NCBI GenBank assembly: GCA_030549175.1
Contig: JAUKUA010000003.1
Coordinates: 2,480,001-2,544,000 of the forward strand
Source of the DNA: Lasiosphaeris hirsuta
Lineage: Eukaryota > Ascomycota > Sordariomycetes > Sordariales > Lasiosphaeriaceae
Reading direction: 5' to 3'
Length of the DNA stretch: 64,000 nucleotides
Positions 1 through 11,368 of this stretch are shown piece after piece (the first letter of the stretch is position 1; every line of letters starts with the position of its first letter). A program made the position numbers and the translations under genes. Under the pieces are notes generated by a model, which saw only the letters and a list, made by a program, of their open reading frames with translations, did not search any database and was not told the DNA's origin.

Positions 1-1217
1 CGAGCTTCTCGAACGCGTTGCCATTCTGGCTCTCGTCGGTTGATAGCTCGCCGCCGTTCGCCTTGCGCGTCAAGTTCTTCTTGGCAAACTGAGGCTTAAG
101 ATCCTCCTCCCTGTCCTCTTCGTCCTCATCATCCGAGGCACCGCCAAGCATGGCGATATCTTCGGGGCTATAGACCATGCACTGCAGTAGAACAGGGATG
201 ATCTTTTCGACGAAAGGCTCGAGGGCATGCCATAAGCTGTCGTGCTCTCCAACCGATAACCAAAACTCAGCAGCTTCACAGGCGAGCTCCTCATCATCAC
301 TCTTCTGCTGGGTGATGATATAATCTACCAGTCCGCTGATATGGGGTAAGAGCTTGTCCGGGCGCGTATCCACGAGCCGAACAAATGCGCGGCAAACCTG
401 GCGCCGCACATCGGGCACAGGGTCGTCAGAGAGATAGAAAAGATGCTGAAGAAGATCGTCGATTGAGTTGAGCATCGCTTGTGACTTTCGTGGGGTGAAG
501 ACGTTAATGGCTGTCAAGGCTTGTGCGCGAACCTTGGGTAGCGGGCTTTTGGTGGCCTCAATGAACTTGGGTAGGAGGAAGTTAAGGGGTCTTTCACCCC
601 TCTCCTGTCTCTCCAGCACCTTGGCATTATCTTCGCAGATTTTAGCCATGGCGGACATGGCACCTTCCTGGGCCTCGTTGGAAATTTGGCCGGATTCATT
701 GCCGAGGGTCTTCAGCAACTCGGGTAGCAGCTCCGGCCAGCTGTAAATTCCTCCCCGCCGAATGATTTCGGTCGCAATGTTGCCAGCATAGTTGCGGATT
801 TGCGAGTTCTTGTCCTGGATACCCAGAGGAACGGCTAGCTTGATAAGGGTAAGACTAGTCTCGGGGATTTGCTTTTGGCCGACCTTGACGTTGTTCTTGA
901 GCATGATAGCAGCCGCGGAGCGGACGAGATGCCAATCATTCGCGGGCAGTTCAATTCCAGGTGGTGCCGCCGGAATAGAAAAGATGTACGCAAGATAGTT
1001 GTTGATATCAGGCGACGCCTTGGCTTGTGACAGCATCTTTTGCGAAAGCGGGGCGTTAGTCTCGGGAAATGAGGAAACACGGCCCATCGAGGGCGTGTTG
1101 GACGTCGCAACTTACAATCTCTGCCTGCTTCTGGGCAGCTTTATTGAAGCCGCTCAGCGAGTCCTTGAGACATGCTGCTAGCTGCTTCAAGGACTCCTGG
1201 TTGGGTTGCCAATCCAT
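1..1217 (-). CDS. kap104: Transportin / karyopherin beta-2 (5' part)
   Basis: Nuclear import receptor of the transportin (Kap104/TNPO1) family, which carries PY-NLS and RNA-binding cargoes through the nuclear pore and releases them on RanGTP binding. About 379 N-terminal residues are visible; the gene runs off the left edge. The first exon (1217-1116, 34 codons, starting MDWQPNQESLKQL) ends at GTAAGT. A 79-nt intron (1115-1037) with an ACTAAC branch point follows, and exon 2 continues from 1036 to base 1. The protein is HEAT-repeat helices. It reaches the acidic loop typical of this family (residues DDEDEEDREEDLKPQF), which distinguishes it from importin-beta 1. The N-terminal pattern, with ISxxxKES-like first helix, NNYL motif and ICED in repeat 3, follows human transportin from memory. 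No defects seen. The identification is firm; the C-terminal cargo-binding repeats are not visible. Confidence 0.93.
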
Positions 1218-2555
1218 GGCGACGGTTCAGGTGGGGTTGTGCGAGACCGAGCGTCTTTGGCAGTGGCGAAGGCTAGCAGGCGCTGCTTTCGACGTCGATG
1301 ATGTTTGCAGTCGGGGCTAGTATTTGGAGGGCGATTGGCACGGCGGTCGCTGGATGGGCGATAGGCGACGACGAGAGTACGGCACCGTAAGGCGTTTAGA
1401 TGGTGCTTGACGTCGGCGGTGGCATTTGCAAAGGTGGGGGGTGGGAACTGGGTAGTTTCTGCTCGACTCGCGCCTTCCTGGCCCTGGGTGCTTGGGCAGT
1501 CCTGGTCGCACAGGCACAGATTAAATAAAAGAAAATAGAATCGGCGATGCAGGCGGGTGAAAGCGACTTGGCGAGCCGCCCTGGTACGCACTCACGGGAT
1601 CTGAGGCTCGCGTACCTTTGGGCCTCGTGGGTTGCTTCTTTGGTCAGAGTGTACTGTTTAGGTTGTTAGGTTTATGTGGGCAGGTGGGGTGTTTCAAAAA
1701 TTGATGAAGTTGCCTTTTCTCTCTTTGGTTTTGCGCCGCAAATGGTCTGAGCGGGAGCGAGGGCCACCTCCCAGCCGAAAGCATAACCTGCCCGGCCAGC
1801 TGCGGGGGTCAAGAGGTCAAACCCACCCACCAAGACGAGGGGCAGCAACCAAGGCAGCCAACCAACCGGGGGGGTGGCGCCGGCGCACATCTAGGTAGTG
1901 AGCTCCTCCTGGCCCAGATTCGGAGCAGCCCTGTACCGCTCCCGATCTCAGCTTTATTTTTTACTGTGGAACGGTTAAGACGGAAAAGGCCATCAGAGGC
2001 CGTGCTTCTTCGTCGACATGGGATCTTGTAGAAGGGGATTTAAAGGGTGTTCCCCTAAGAAGCTAGCTAACAAAGGACATGCCACGCTTTGATGACACTT
2101 ATGAAGTTTTGGTAGATACCCGCGCCGCCATCATAGTTATCATTGTCATTCGATGACCTCAGACCCATAAACACAACTGCTATCCATCTTGCTTTGCTTT
2201 TGGGTCGGCAACGCTCAGCGCTCAGCGCTCAACTCCAGAGAAGCGGCCGATGTTTCTATCCCCGGCCCAGCAGCTCGTCAATGAGCCTGCAGGTTGCCCG
2301 CCCCTCAGCCATTCGAGACGGGTAGTCGAACAGGTTTTGGTATCACCAGCAGGTGGTCGCACTTGATGTCGCACTTGACACCTCAGCGCCACCTTCAGAC
2401 GCCAAATAGAAAGACAGAGTGGACAACATGATGCATGGTATCGGATACTTGCACTCGCCGGGATAACCCAAATCCGCTGGAATCCGTTGGGAGAACAATA
2501 AACGAACCATTGCTAAGGGGTTCTGGCTGCTCGCGAGGAACCCTGATTATGACAC
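1218..2555. other. Intergenic region upstream of the transportin gene
   Basis: The side near 1217 is presumably promoter and 5' leader of the transportin gene; the far side holds the 3' flank of the Pba4 gene. A short tandem CGCTCAG repeat lies near 2211-2230. I see no convincing gene; the open frames have no family likeness. Confidence 0.6.
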
Positions 2556-3083
2556 TCATGCGCCGGCTTCCGGTTTTACCCATGGGCCAACACCGTCCGA
2601 GAGAGGCTGGGCAGACCCGACGACATTTTGCAACTTTGAGAGGGCAAGCCCGGCCACCTGCTTAAAGGCCTCCATCTCCTCCTCGACGGTGCCGCCGAGG
2701 CCGGCGCTTGCGAAACTCATCGAGTTGGCCACGTAAGTAGGCCGCTGCGTCTTCTTTGCTACAAACTTGGCCAAACGGGTTGTGAACTCTAGCGTGGGCT
2801 CCACCGTGCACAGCGGCGTTGACAACGGCTGGGCTGGATTGTATTTCTGAGTTTCTAGGAATTAGCTTCTCAACGAGCCCAGGCACGGACACGACCAAGG
2901 ATCAAGACACACATCTGGGAGGGCATAGACGAATGAGCCCAGTGGCGTCGGTGCCCCAGCCTCTTCGGCCGAAGCTGTGGTCAGAAAGAGCACGATGGCC
3001 TTTTCCTTGATGCTCAGACGGAGGTAGATACGAGTGTCTAGCGACCGGGGCAGGGGCAGAGAGAATTGCATTGGCTCGTCCAT
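2556..3083 (-). CDS. pba4: Proteasome assembly chaperone 4 (Pba4/Poc4/PSMG4)
   Basis: Small chaperone that pairs with Pba3 to help assemble the 20S proteasome alpha ring in the cytosol. Two exons are inferred: 3083-2913 (57 codons) and 2846-2556, giving 153 residues. The intron 2912-2847 uses GTGTGT at its 5' end and has a CTAAT branch point. The join makes the segment KYNPAQPLSTPL, which lines up with the RYDSIPVSTSLLG region I remember from human PSMG4. Downstream, TTRLAKFVAKKTQRP and VEEEMEAF match the family's LARKT and KEEMEAF motifs. The start at 3083 is the first ATG after an in-frame break, with a second methionine four codons later. The C-terminal 23 residues after the last helix are low in complexity and extend beyond the human protein. 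The neighbouring gene upstream is divergent. Confidence 0.87.
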
Positions 3084-3781
3084 TCTCTTGCGAAGTTGAG
3101 ATGTCTGAGTGACAACAGTTCAAGTCCAATCTTGAGTCCGGGAGATGAGGGATGGCTGTTAACAAGGCTAGTATCGGTCTGAAAGTTTGTCGACAAGGTT
3201 GTAGGATTCGGTCTCAATCGCTCCCGCGGCAAGGACCTAACTCGGTCCACTAGGTGCCCTGCAACGGAGCCGGAATTTCTCCGACACATGTCAGATTTCA
3301 GCGCAAAAGGCCCCTGGTTGACATCTGGCTTCAGGCGCCTCCAGGCACCTCCCATTAGGCGCTGTTTCCATGGCATCACCTTGGATCCGACCTACGTTCA
3401 TGTCGGCAGAGGAAAACCCGGGAGCCCGGTCACGGAAGAATCCATTCGAGTAGTAATGAATTCGGTGTTGCACAGTCAGCCATAGCTAGGATGGGTGTCT
3501 ACCCTGGCAAATTCCTTGTGCGTGCGTGACAAGTAAGCGGCAAGATGTCGCGCATCTCATCCGATATTTTGACATCTGACGCGGCGCCCGGTGGAGTCAA
3601 CGGGAGGCCGACGATGGGAACGGTCCCACTCCCTGGCTTGCCTTACCATCTCCCCGCGTGACTCCTCCCTAGGAGTTACCTGCCGCTCTTCCCATATTAC
3701 ACCCCCTCTTCAACACCACCTATCCCAGAGTCTTTCGCGATCCAGCCCCTGGTCCTTAGCCCCTCGGATTTGAACCGACAC
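3084..3781. promoter_or_regulatory. Divergent intergenic region between pba4 and the N2227-family gene
   Basis: About 0.7 kb separates the two start codons and should contain both promoters. No TATA box or repeat stands out. Short open frames here have no recognisable relatives. Confidence 0.5.
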
Positions 3782-5254
3782 ATGGCGTCGGAAGCAGCCG
3801 ACGAGACGCCATGGAGCGGCGTTGCAGATACCGTTGAGGACCCCGAGGAAACCCGCGTCATGTTCAGTGCGCTCGATTCATTTCTGTCAGTGCCCTCAAA
3901 CTTCATATTGGTTTTGCGCGCAATGCTTTGTTGTTTTTCTTTACAGGCCAAATACAGGCGCTGGTGGTCGCAAACCGAGTGTGAACTCTGCGTGCAGCGC
4001 CCTCAATATCAAACGGGCAGCGGGATTTTATATATAATATCCAAGTTTTCTTCTGCTCAACTTGGTCCGCCATGTGTACCTAGGGACTCACCCAAGAACA
4101 TCTGCTAACTACAATCCAGCCAATATGCAAAGGTCGCACGCTTCAACTGCACCCACCTGAGGAGACAGTCGTTCTATGCACTCCCGCAAACGCACTGGCA
4201 GATGCTAGCAGCGCCCCCGTTCAACTACCTCGAGACTCTGGACAAGGTCGATGAGGCCATCGACTCTAACGCCGAGCTGGCCCGCATGATTGTGAAGAAT
4301 GGCCTACCCTCCTTCCCGCCCTTCCATCCCGTGGCTCCCGACCAGGAGCCCCAGATGCCGCCACAATGGGCTGGCTGTGCTAAGCACCCTGACATTGACA
4401 AGGCCCGAAGCACCATTCGCCAATTCTACCGTGATTGGTCTGCTGAGGGCCGCCCTGAGCGCGAGGCGTGCTATGGCCCGGTAATTCATACTCTACTAGC
4501 AGAGAAGGTATCCCGAGACGCCAACGCTGCTCCGCTAAAGGTTCTTGTCCCTGGCGCCGGACTCGGACGTCTGGTTTACGACCTTTGCTTGAATGGTTTC
4601 GACACTCAGGGTAACGAGATCTCTTTCCACCAGCTGTTGGGATCCGCCTATATCCTCAACGGCACCGAACACGCCGGCCAGCATACAATATATCCCTGGA
4701 TACACACCTTCTCGAACCACCAGACGAGGGCCAACCACCTCCGGGGCTATTCGGTCCCCGACGTCCACCCCAAGACGCAAATGGATCTGGCATCTCAACG
4801 CGGGACCGTTGGCGAGATGTCCATGGTGGCCGCCGACTTCCTCTGCCTGTATGGCGATGAGGACCACGCCGACGCCTTTGACGCTGTCGCAAGTGTTTTC
4901 TTTCTAGACACGGCGCCTAACCTGATACGATACCTCGAGACAATATTCCACTGCCTCAAGCCGGGAGGCGTACTGGTCAATGTTGGGCCGCTGCTGTGGC
5001 ACTTTGAGAACCACGCACCGGGGAATCATGGGCGCGATGACGATGGGGACGGCGACAATGATACTACGGGGATAGCGGACCCCGGGAGCTTTGAGCTCTC
5101 GGATGACGAGGTCATGGCCTTGGTAAGTAAGATCGGATTCGAAATCGTCAAGAGAGAGACATCGATAGAGGCGCCATATATACTGGATGCAGAGTCCATG
5201 CTGCAGACCGTGTATAGGGCGAGTGCATGGGTTGCTCGCAAACCGGCGGCCTGA
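3782..5254 (+). CDS. Carnosine N-methyltransferase-like protein (N2227 family)
   Basis: SAM-dependent methyltransferase of the N2227/CARNMT1 family, which in animals methylates carnosine to anserine; the fungal substrate is not established. Two exons: 3782-3885 and 4120-5254, giving 412 residues. The intron (3886-4119, 234 nt, GTCAGT donor, GCTAACT branch point) is long for this window. The join gives ALDSFLQYAKVARFN followed by LRRQSFYALP, a segment conserved before the catalytic domain. The SAM-binding motif GAGLGR is at residues 180-185, followed by the family's GNE signature, the YPWIH and FSNH motifs, and CLKPGGVLVNVGPLLWHFEN. Motifs and length fit the family closely. An Asp/Gly-rich insert near residue 340 is variable. 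It is convergent with the dehydrogenase gene downstream, with about 220 bp between them. Confidence 0.9.
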
Positions 5255-5474
5255 AGCCAGGTGCCAAGGCAGCATATGTCTTTCAATGCAGTTGTTTGGC
5301 TATCTGCTCTATTTATTGCATAACATTTACAAGTGAGATTTGAGAGTAAAAATAGAAAGTGGAGACCTATTGCCTCCCCCACGATGTTGGGTAGTATTGA
5401 ACATCGATCTAATGAAGCCGAATATTGTGCTACTCTGTTTTTCGCAGCATTTTTGCCCCTGGAAACAGCCCGAC

Positions 5475-6388
5475 TTAAAGCTTTGGCTTCCCCGGCTCAA
5501 GAAGTTCCCCCCTTTGCCAAAGCGCGCCGCCATCAACCTCTATCGCCGCCCCGTTAACATGAGAACCAGCCCTGGAAGCAAGATACACCACCACACCAGC
5601 AATATCATCAGGCCTGCCCAGCCTCTTCATCGGATTCGCCTCGGCAATCTTCTCGGCGCCCCCTGACAGCTCCAGCAACCCATTGCTCATCTTACTCGGA
5701 AAGAAGCCCGGACAGATACTGTTGACAGTAATATGTCTCGGGCCTAGCTCGACAGCCAAGTTCCTGCCCAGATGAATAACTGCCGCCTTGCTCGCGCTGT
5801 AGCCATACGTCCCCTGAGCCCCCAGAGTCCCGAGTCCCAAACCTGCGACACTCGCCGTGATGACAATCCGGCTCGGGTCGTCCACCGACGCCCGCTTCTG
5901 CAGCAGCGGCGCGAATTCGCGTGCCAGGTTGAACACGCCCCGAACATTGAGGTCCATCACCTTGGCGAAGGCCTCATCCGGGTGGGAATCAAAAGGCGCA
6001 CCCCATGTCGCACCCGCGTTGGCTAGCAGGATGTCGACGTGCGGCGTGTGCGAGAGGACCGTGGCGACCAGGTTCTTGATCCCAGTGAGTGTAGCAGCAT
6101 CAGCGGGGACGGAGATGGCGCGAGCACCAGATGCTAGGTTAGGCAGCGCATTGAGCACTGCACAAGCTGATTCGCAGGCTGAAGCCTTGCGCGACGAGAT
6201 GAAGACAAGGGATGCGCCGGCTTGGAGGAGACTGGGAGGGTCAGCTATGTGTGCAGAGCAAACAGGATGTTGTAGGCTTACGCCGAGGCAGCTGTCAGCC
6301 CGAGTCCTCGGGAACCGCCTGTGACGACGGCGACTTTGCCCTTGAGGGAGAAAAGGGAGGGAAAGTCGGGGAGCTGTGCGTCGGCCAT
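5475..6388 (-). CDS. Short-chain dehydrogenase/reductase (classical SDR)
   Basis: NAD(P)H-dependent oxidoreductase of the classical SDR family, similar in layout to 3-oxoacyl-ACP reductase/RhlG-type enzymes; the substrate cannot be read from sequence. Two exons: 6388-6282 and 6231-5475, giving 287 residues, with a 50-nt intron (6281-6232, GTAAGC donor). The joined N-terminus carries the cofactor motif TGGSRGLG at residues 23-30. NAG follows at 107-109, the catalytic Ser at 163 and the YxxxK pair at Tyr180 and Lys184, all present, and the C-terminal PMKRLGRPDDIAG region is typical. The start is the ATG just before the LKGKVAVVTGG block. The gene is divergent from the ligase-like gene and shares a 577-bp promoter region with it that contains two CACGTG boxes. 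Confidence 0.9.
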
Positions 6389-6965
6389 GTTGGTTTGTTA
6401 CGACGCGGTCTAAAAGAACAGTTGTCGGGAAAGATGTAAAGGTTTAAGAATCTGTCAAGAGGGCACCTTCCCCGGATATGCAGTACCTTACCTCACACCC
6501 CATGCTGTCGATCACATCCCACAGTGGACCCGCCCCAGTGTGCCTCGGCTTAGGTAGGTTGTTAGGATCCCCTAGTCTACCTGCCTAGACATGCCCTGTG
6601 CACACGTGCACACGTGTCCCATTGTGCCAACGCGCCAAGACTTCATCGCACCTTCATGCGCGAGGGTCTCACCTGGCTTTGACAATCGACCTTGAAGGTT
6701 TCTTTGTGCGCTGCATTGGACGCGACAACCTAAAAATTCGGCTGAAGTACGGCCTCAAGCGAGCAAGGCAGATTCCCGTGTCATCTTCTCATCGCCCCTA
6801 AATGTAGCCTATTAGGTTGACTAGCTGCCTACGGGAGCTTCGACCATAAATGGTTCCATTGCCAAACCTATGGCAGTTTGGGACATTCCCTGGATTTCGC
6901 CTTCTTAGGCGCCGCATTTTCGCTTGATTGGGTGCACGCTTCTTCATTTGCAATGCACACGAACG
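6389..6965. promoter_or_regulatory. Divergent promoter region between the SDR and ligase-like genes
   Basis: 577 bp between two start codons on opposite strands. The only site that stands out is a pair of CACGTG hexamers (see 6603-6616). I see no other gene. Confidence 0.55.
6603..6616. promoter_or_regulatory. Paired CACGTG (E-box) sites
   Basis: CACGTG occurs at 6603-6608 and again at 6611-6616, inside an alternating GTGCACACGTG stretch. CACGTG is the palindromic core bound by fungal bHLH factors such as Pho4/NUC-1 and Cbf1. The pair sits about 215 bp before the dehydrogenase ATG and 350 bp before the ligase-like ATG. Binding is inference; the sites themselves are plainly visible. Confidence 0.4.
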
Positions 6966-9900
6966 ATGCCATTCCAATTTTCTTATGTATGCGACTTGCT
7001 ACAGCGCCTCGACGATAATCAAGGTGTGCAGCCCGGTGTCCGGACAAGCGCGGATATTATTCAAGAATGGTTTCAAAAACACCAAGGGCTGCTTCATCGA
7101 CAAGACCATGACACCGCCGCTTTGTTGTCAACTCTTTTACCCGAGAAGCGAAGCGACCGTGTTTACTTCATTCGCGAGAAAAAGCTCCAGACTGTCATTG
7201 GACGCGGCCTAGGGCTAGGCAGATCTCGGATTGCGACACTTGGACGATGGGACCGGCCTAGCTCAGGGATAGACCTAGGAGACTGCGTTGAGAGTATCCT
7301 TACAGAGACAGTAAGCATATGTTGGATCCCGAATAGCCATCTGATGTTTTGGCCGATGTGTTGAGGACCAAGGCCTATGAAAGCTAACACTCGCCAGCCA
7401 AATCCTACGCAGAAAGGCGCATCAGTTGAAGAAATTGATCAGCTTCTTCATGGTCTCGCCTCGACATGTCGCTTCAGCTCTCCTGCAGTACGCAGCTCCG
7501 CATTCGAGACACGGTTGACCGACAGAGAGCAAGAGATCAGAAGTATTTACAAGCGATTGTCAGCCAGAGACGCAAAGTGGTTCACACGCCTCATTCTCAA
7601 GAACTTTGAACCGGTCGTCTTAGATCCACAGCTCGTCTACCGCAGCTACCATCCGCTTCTGCCAGTAATCCTTAAAGTCCAAGATGATTTGAGCGTTGCG
7701 AGCCATGTGCTCGCGTCCATTCGACGAGACCGGTCAGTCACAGGGAAAGCCAGCCTTGCAGGGTCCTTGAAGCCTACTCTCGGCGTCAAGATCGGCCGTC
7801 AACAATGGATCAAGGGCAGGGGTATAAATCATTGCCTGGACATGAGCCACGGTCGAATGGCTTGCGAAGAAAAGGTTGATGGCGAGTACTGTCAAATCCA
7901 CATTGATCTCAGCAAGGGCGCTAGCTGTATCCAAATATTTTCCAAAAGCGGAAAGGATAGTACTGCCGACCGAATTGCTCTTCATAAGTAGGTAGAATTT
8001 CTGAAAGTGTAAAAATATCCATGTTAACAGTGGCTTAGGTCAATACGAAAGTCACTGCAGCTTGGAACACCTTCGTGTCCCATCCAGAAAGGCTGTATTT
8101 TGGAGGGAGAGCTCGTTGTATATAGTGACAAGGATTCGAAAATATTGGATTTTCACAAAATCCGGAAGCATGTGTCTAGATCTGGGTCCTTTATCGGAAC
8201 AGATCAAGACTCTCAGTAAGTTGTCACCATACCCGAAAATGGAGTCTTGCTAACAATAGGCAGGCGCCACTCCTGGGAGCATCTAATGATTGTCTACTAC
8301 GACCTTTTCATGGTTGATGGTGAATCCCTCCTCGCTGCTAAACAGTCAGAGCGGTTCAAACGCCTCGAGGAGCTCGTGACCTTGGTTCCTGGTCGCTCCG
8401 CTCTGGTGAAGCGCGAAATCATCGACTCTGATAAGCGATCCGCTGCGTCCGACCTGCGCAGAGCCTTGGCAAAGTACATTGTTGCTCGCGGCGAGGGCCT
8501 AGTCCTCAAGCCAGATGATCCTTACTTTGACTTCAGTTCATCTCGTAAGCCGTACAGCTGTTGCGCCATCAAATTAAAGAAGGGGTGTATCGGCGGCTTC
8601 GGAGATATTGGCGACTTTGCTGTTGTTGGAGCACGTTTCGATGCCGCTAAAGCAAGGGTTTACAATATCTCGAGCCTGAAATGGACTCATTTCTATGTTG
8701 GTTGTCTCGAAAACAAAGACGAGGTCAACCGATTCAAGAGACAGCCACGGTTTGTTGTGACAAACGTGGTTGAACTGAATGCAACCCAACTTCAAACATT
8801 CATGACTTTTGTCAACCCACCCTCTATGGCCTGGGCAGATAATACCGCAACAGATTTAAGAATCGAGCCCGGAGTTGACAATGGAAAGAGACCTTCTGTG
8901 GTCTTCCCAGCGCCTCCCGTCTTCGATCTTCGGTGTTTCTCGTTCGATAAAGGGGGCAACACTGGATTCTGGAGCCCCAGGTTCCCGATGGTAAATAAAA
9001 TACACTGCGACAGGACCTTCCACGATACCCTTTCCTTCGGAGAGCTTCAGGACATGGCCAGAAAAGAAAAGGAGCTGCCACCACCGGAGGATAGCCAGGA
9101 GCTCCTCGGCTGGATAGCCTCTTTGGAAACCTCGGATCCGCAATCGACGGCTGTCGACTCGAGTAGTCAAACAACTGGTAAATCGACTAGCCAGTCGACG
9201 ATTTCAACGGCTAGAGATCCCACAGCACTTTGGTCTCAATCGTCAAACATAAATCCGCCTGACATCTTGACCACTCTGCTTCTAGATCAGAACACTGAGG
9301 CGGTTTCTGGTAGAGAGATTCCATCATCGCCAAGTACCGTCTATGAGTTATTGCCGCCGCCAGGATCCTCCGCTATCCAAGGAGCCAACACGAACCTAGC
9401 CGGTTTAACTGTGGCCGAGAGCCCCCAGAAATCCCCCAAGGGAAGAAAACGAGCTTCGGAGTCCTTCCCCCAAACTACGGCGAGCAGGAACAAACTCCAG
9501 CGGTGTTCAGACGATCAAGCCAAAGTAGCAACCTCGTCCTCATCATCTTCAAGCGCGAATTCTCCTCGTGACCGGAGACGACCCCTATCAGATATCAATT
9601 CGAGTTCGTCGCGTCGAAATAAGGATTCTGGCGTGCCGGTATCGCGGCTCGTTGGTGTGAACTCCATGTATCAGCCAAACTTGGAGACTGGTTATATAGG
9701 ACCGCTTATAAGAGTTCGTGCGACTCTACAGGCCTCGCTCTCATTCCATGGTAGCGTTTCGGGTTTCCCACCAATACCCCCCTCAGCCACCAGGAGGGCC
9801 AGCGGTTCCTCAATAAGCAACACCAGAAGTCTTTACATTACCCCAACCCAAGTGGCTGAGACTCTGGAGAGGAAATGTCGCTATCTTGACAACTCATGTA

Positions 9901-10331
9901 CACTTTCTGGGTTCTCCTTCTTACTCTCTCCTTGCATATCCGGCTATCTACTGGTCACTGAAGACCTACTTGGCTTCCATGCGATCACGGATTTTGCCCG
10001 AGATCCGAAGGAATGGTGTGACTGCTCAGCTGTGCGAGAGAAGGGTTCAGTCACACCAAGTAGCAGTGATCCTGGAGCAATAAAAAGGCCCAAGCCCAAG
10101 AAGATCGTTCTCGTGGATAAGCGGCGGAAGGAAGCCACTGCTGTCTTCCTAGCACGTATCCGAGAGGCCGGGCTAATGCACAGCAATGGCAGAAAGGAAT
10201 ATGTTCCCGTTTACGACTGGAGAGTGCTGGATACGTTGAAGGAAGAGGAGGAAGAGTCTGGGAAGAGAGGAAAGATATCCGGTCCTCGGTTTGAGGCGAT
10301 TTGGAGAAAGTCCTTCATTGCGTTAGTATGA
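6966..10331 (+). CDS. Fungal ATP-dependent DNA ligase-like protein (Lig4-related)
   Basis: Large protein with an ATP-dependent DNA ligase adenylation domain, presumably nuclear and tied to DNA repair. Four exons: 6966-7310, 7398-7987, 8039-8215 and 8264-10331 (1,059 residues). All introns are 48-87 nt, and each join restores ligase-like sequence, for example DSTADRIALHKSIRKSLQLGTP and then GCILEGELVVYSD. The nucleotidyl-transfer lysine is Lys274 in KVDGEY. A motif III-like segment (YYDLFMVDGES), motif IV (EGLVLK) and motif V (AIKLKKG) follow. An oligonucleotide-binding-like segment ends with RFPMVNKIH. The C-terminal part is Ser-rich and disordered, followed by a possible BRCT-like region (about residues 900-1059). 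Motif I has Tyr where canonical ligases have Arg (KxDGxR). It is not the canonical Lig4, and whether it seals nicks is unknown. Confidence 0.82.
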
Positions 10332-10644
10332 TACCCTTTCACATATTTACACACCTCTGTATATATGGAGCTAAGGAAATACATACATTGCGCTGCACGT
10401 CATATTTATAGCTAGCTGTGAATCTTTGTGGGGTTGGCTCTTTTTACGACACTAACAAGGGCAACCACACCTAAGAGTGATACTTGCAAACTGCCCACGG
10501 CAGACCGAGGAGCATTGGAAACTGAAACGTGGACACTGTGCCATCCTGAAAAGTCATGTTGTTGATTGTACTAAGGAACAGTCTTCTAGCCTAACCCAAA
10601 TAGATACCATCCACGTGTGCAAACACGGCCCCATCTTGCTACTT
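10332..10644. other. Convergent 3' flanks
   Basis: 313 bp between the stop codons of the ligase-like gene and the CipC-like gene. It presumably holds both 3' untranslated regions. Nothing else seen. Confidence 0.5.
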
Positions 10645-11368
10645 TTACCGCCTTTCATCATAGTACGTCTCCTTCCTCTCATCGTAGTAAACATCATCAC
10701 GCCTGCCACCATATGAGCGGTCATCCCGATATCGACGCTCCTCATACCTCTCATCATCATAGTCGCGCATTGTATCATGAGGTTGATGGTGCCTACTAGG
10801 TAGTCTCAGGTCAGCCTCCTTCCCCTCTTGTCTGCCAAACAGGAAGAAGAAAAAAAAACATAAAAACACTCACGGGCTGTAGTGTTCCCGCTCCCCATAC
10901 TGTGCGTCGTACATGTCCTCGACCTGCTTCTTGGCGTGATGCTTGGCCTTCTCGCGGTCGACAAAGTCGAGCCCCTTGGTCTCGACCAGCCGGTCGATCT
11001 CGGCGCCAGCGAGCCCGGCCAGCGCCTCCTTGGCGAAGCTGTGCTTCACTTCTTGGCCCGACTCGCGCTGCTTCTTCTCCCAGAGGTGCATCGCCTCGAA
11101 GGCGGCGGCTCCGCCGATCAGCTCGTGCGAGAGCTTGGCTTTGTGGTGGTCGTTGTACTCGGTCCTATCGTAGATTTCGTCCCGAGTAGTTCTAGCCTCC
11201 TCTGGGAGCGGGGTTAGTGGTGTTGGGTGGGGGATATGAGGTCAGGGGTTGTAGATGCTGAGGGTTGGGGCGGGCGGGGGGAGGCAGGAAAAGGGGAAGA
11301 TAGAGATGAGAGAGGGTGGTAAGGCTGTGCTGGCAAAGAGTTGACCTACCAAAGTCGTAGTAACCCAT
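10645..11368 (-). CDS. CipC-like / DUF3759 stress-responsive protein
   Basis: Small hydrophilic protein of the DUF3759 family, which includes Aspergillus CipC, a protein induced by concanamycin and other stresses; its biochemical role is unknown. Three exons: 11368-11350 (19 nt), 11201-10874 and 10831-10645 (177 residues). The first exon encodes only MGYYDF plus one base. It joins over a 148-nt intron (GTAGGT donor, CTAAC close to the acceptor) to EEARTTRDEIYDRTEYNDHH. The core HHKAKLSHELIGGAAAFEAM followed by VETKGLDFVDREKAKHHAKKQ is diagnostic. Splicing out 10873-10832 avoids a stop and adds a tail rich in Arg, Asp and Tyr (DERYEERRYRDDR and so on), longer than in Aspergillus CipC from memory. 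If the last intron were retained the protein would stop after HYSP. Confidence 0.87.

Noticed and set aside
3721..3790. Possible minus-strand tRNA (GGTTCAAATCC resembling a B box)
   Set aside because: The T stem pairs imperfectly and no acceptor or anticodon arm can be formed; the site overlaps a start codon region.
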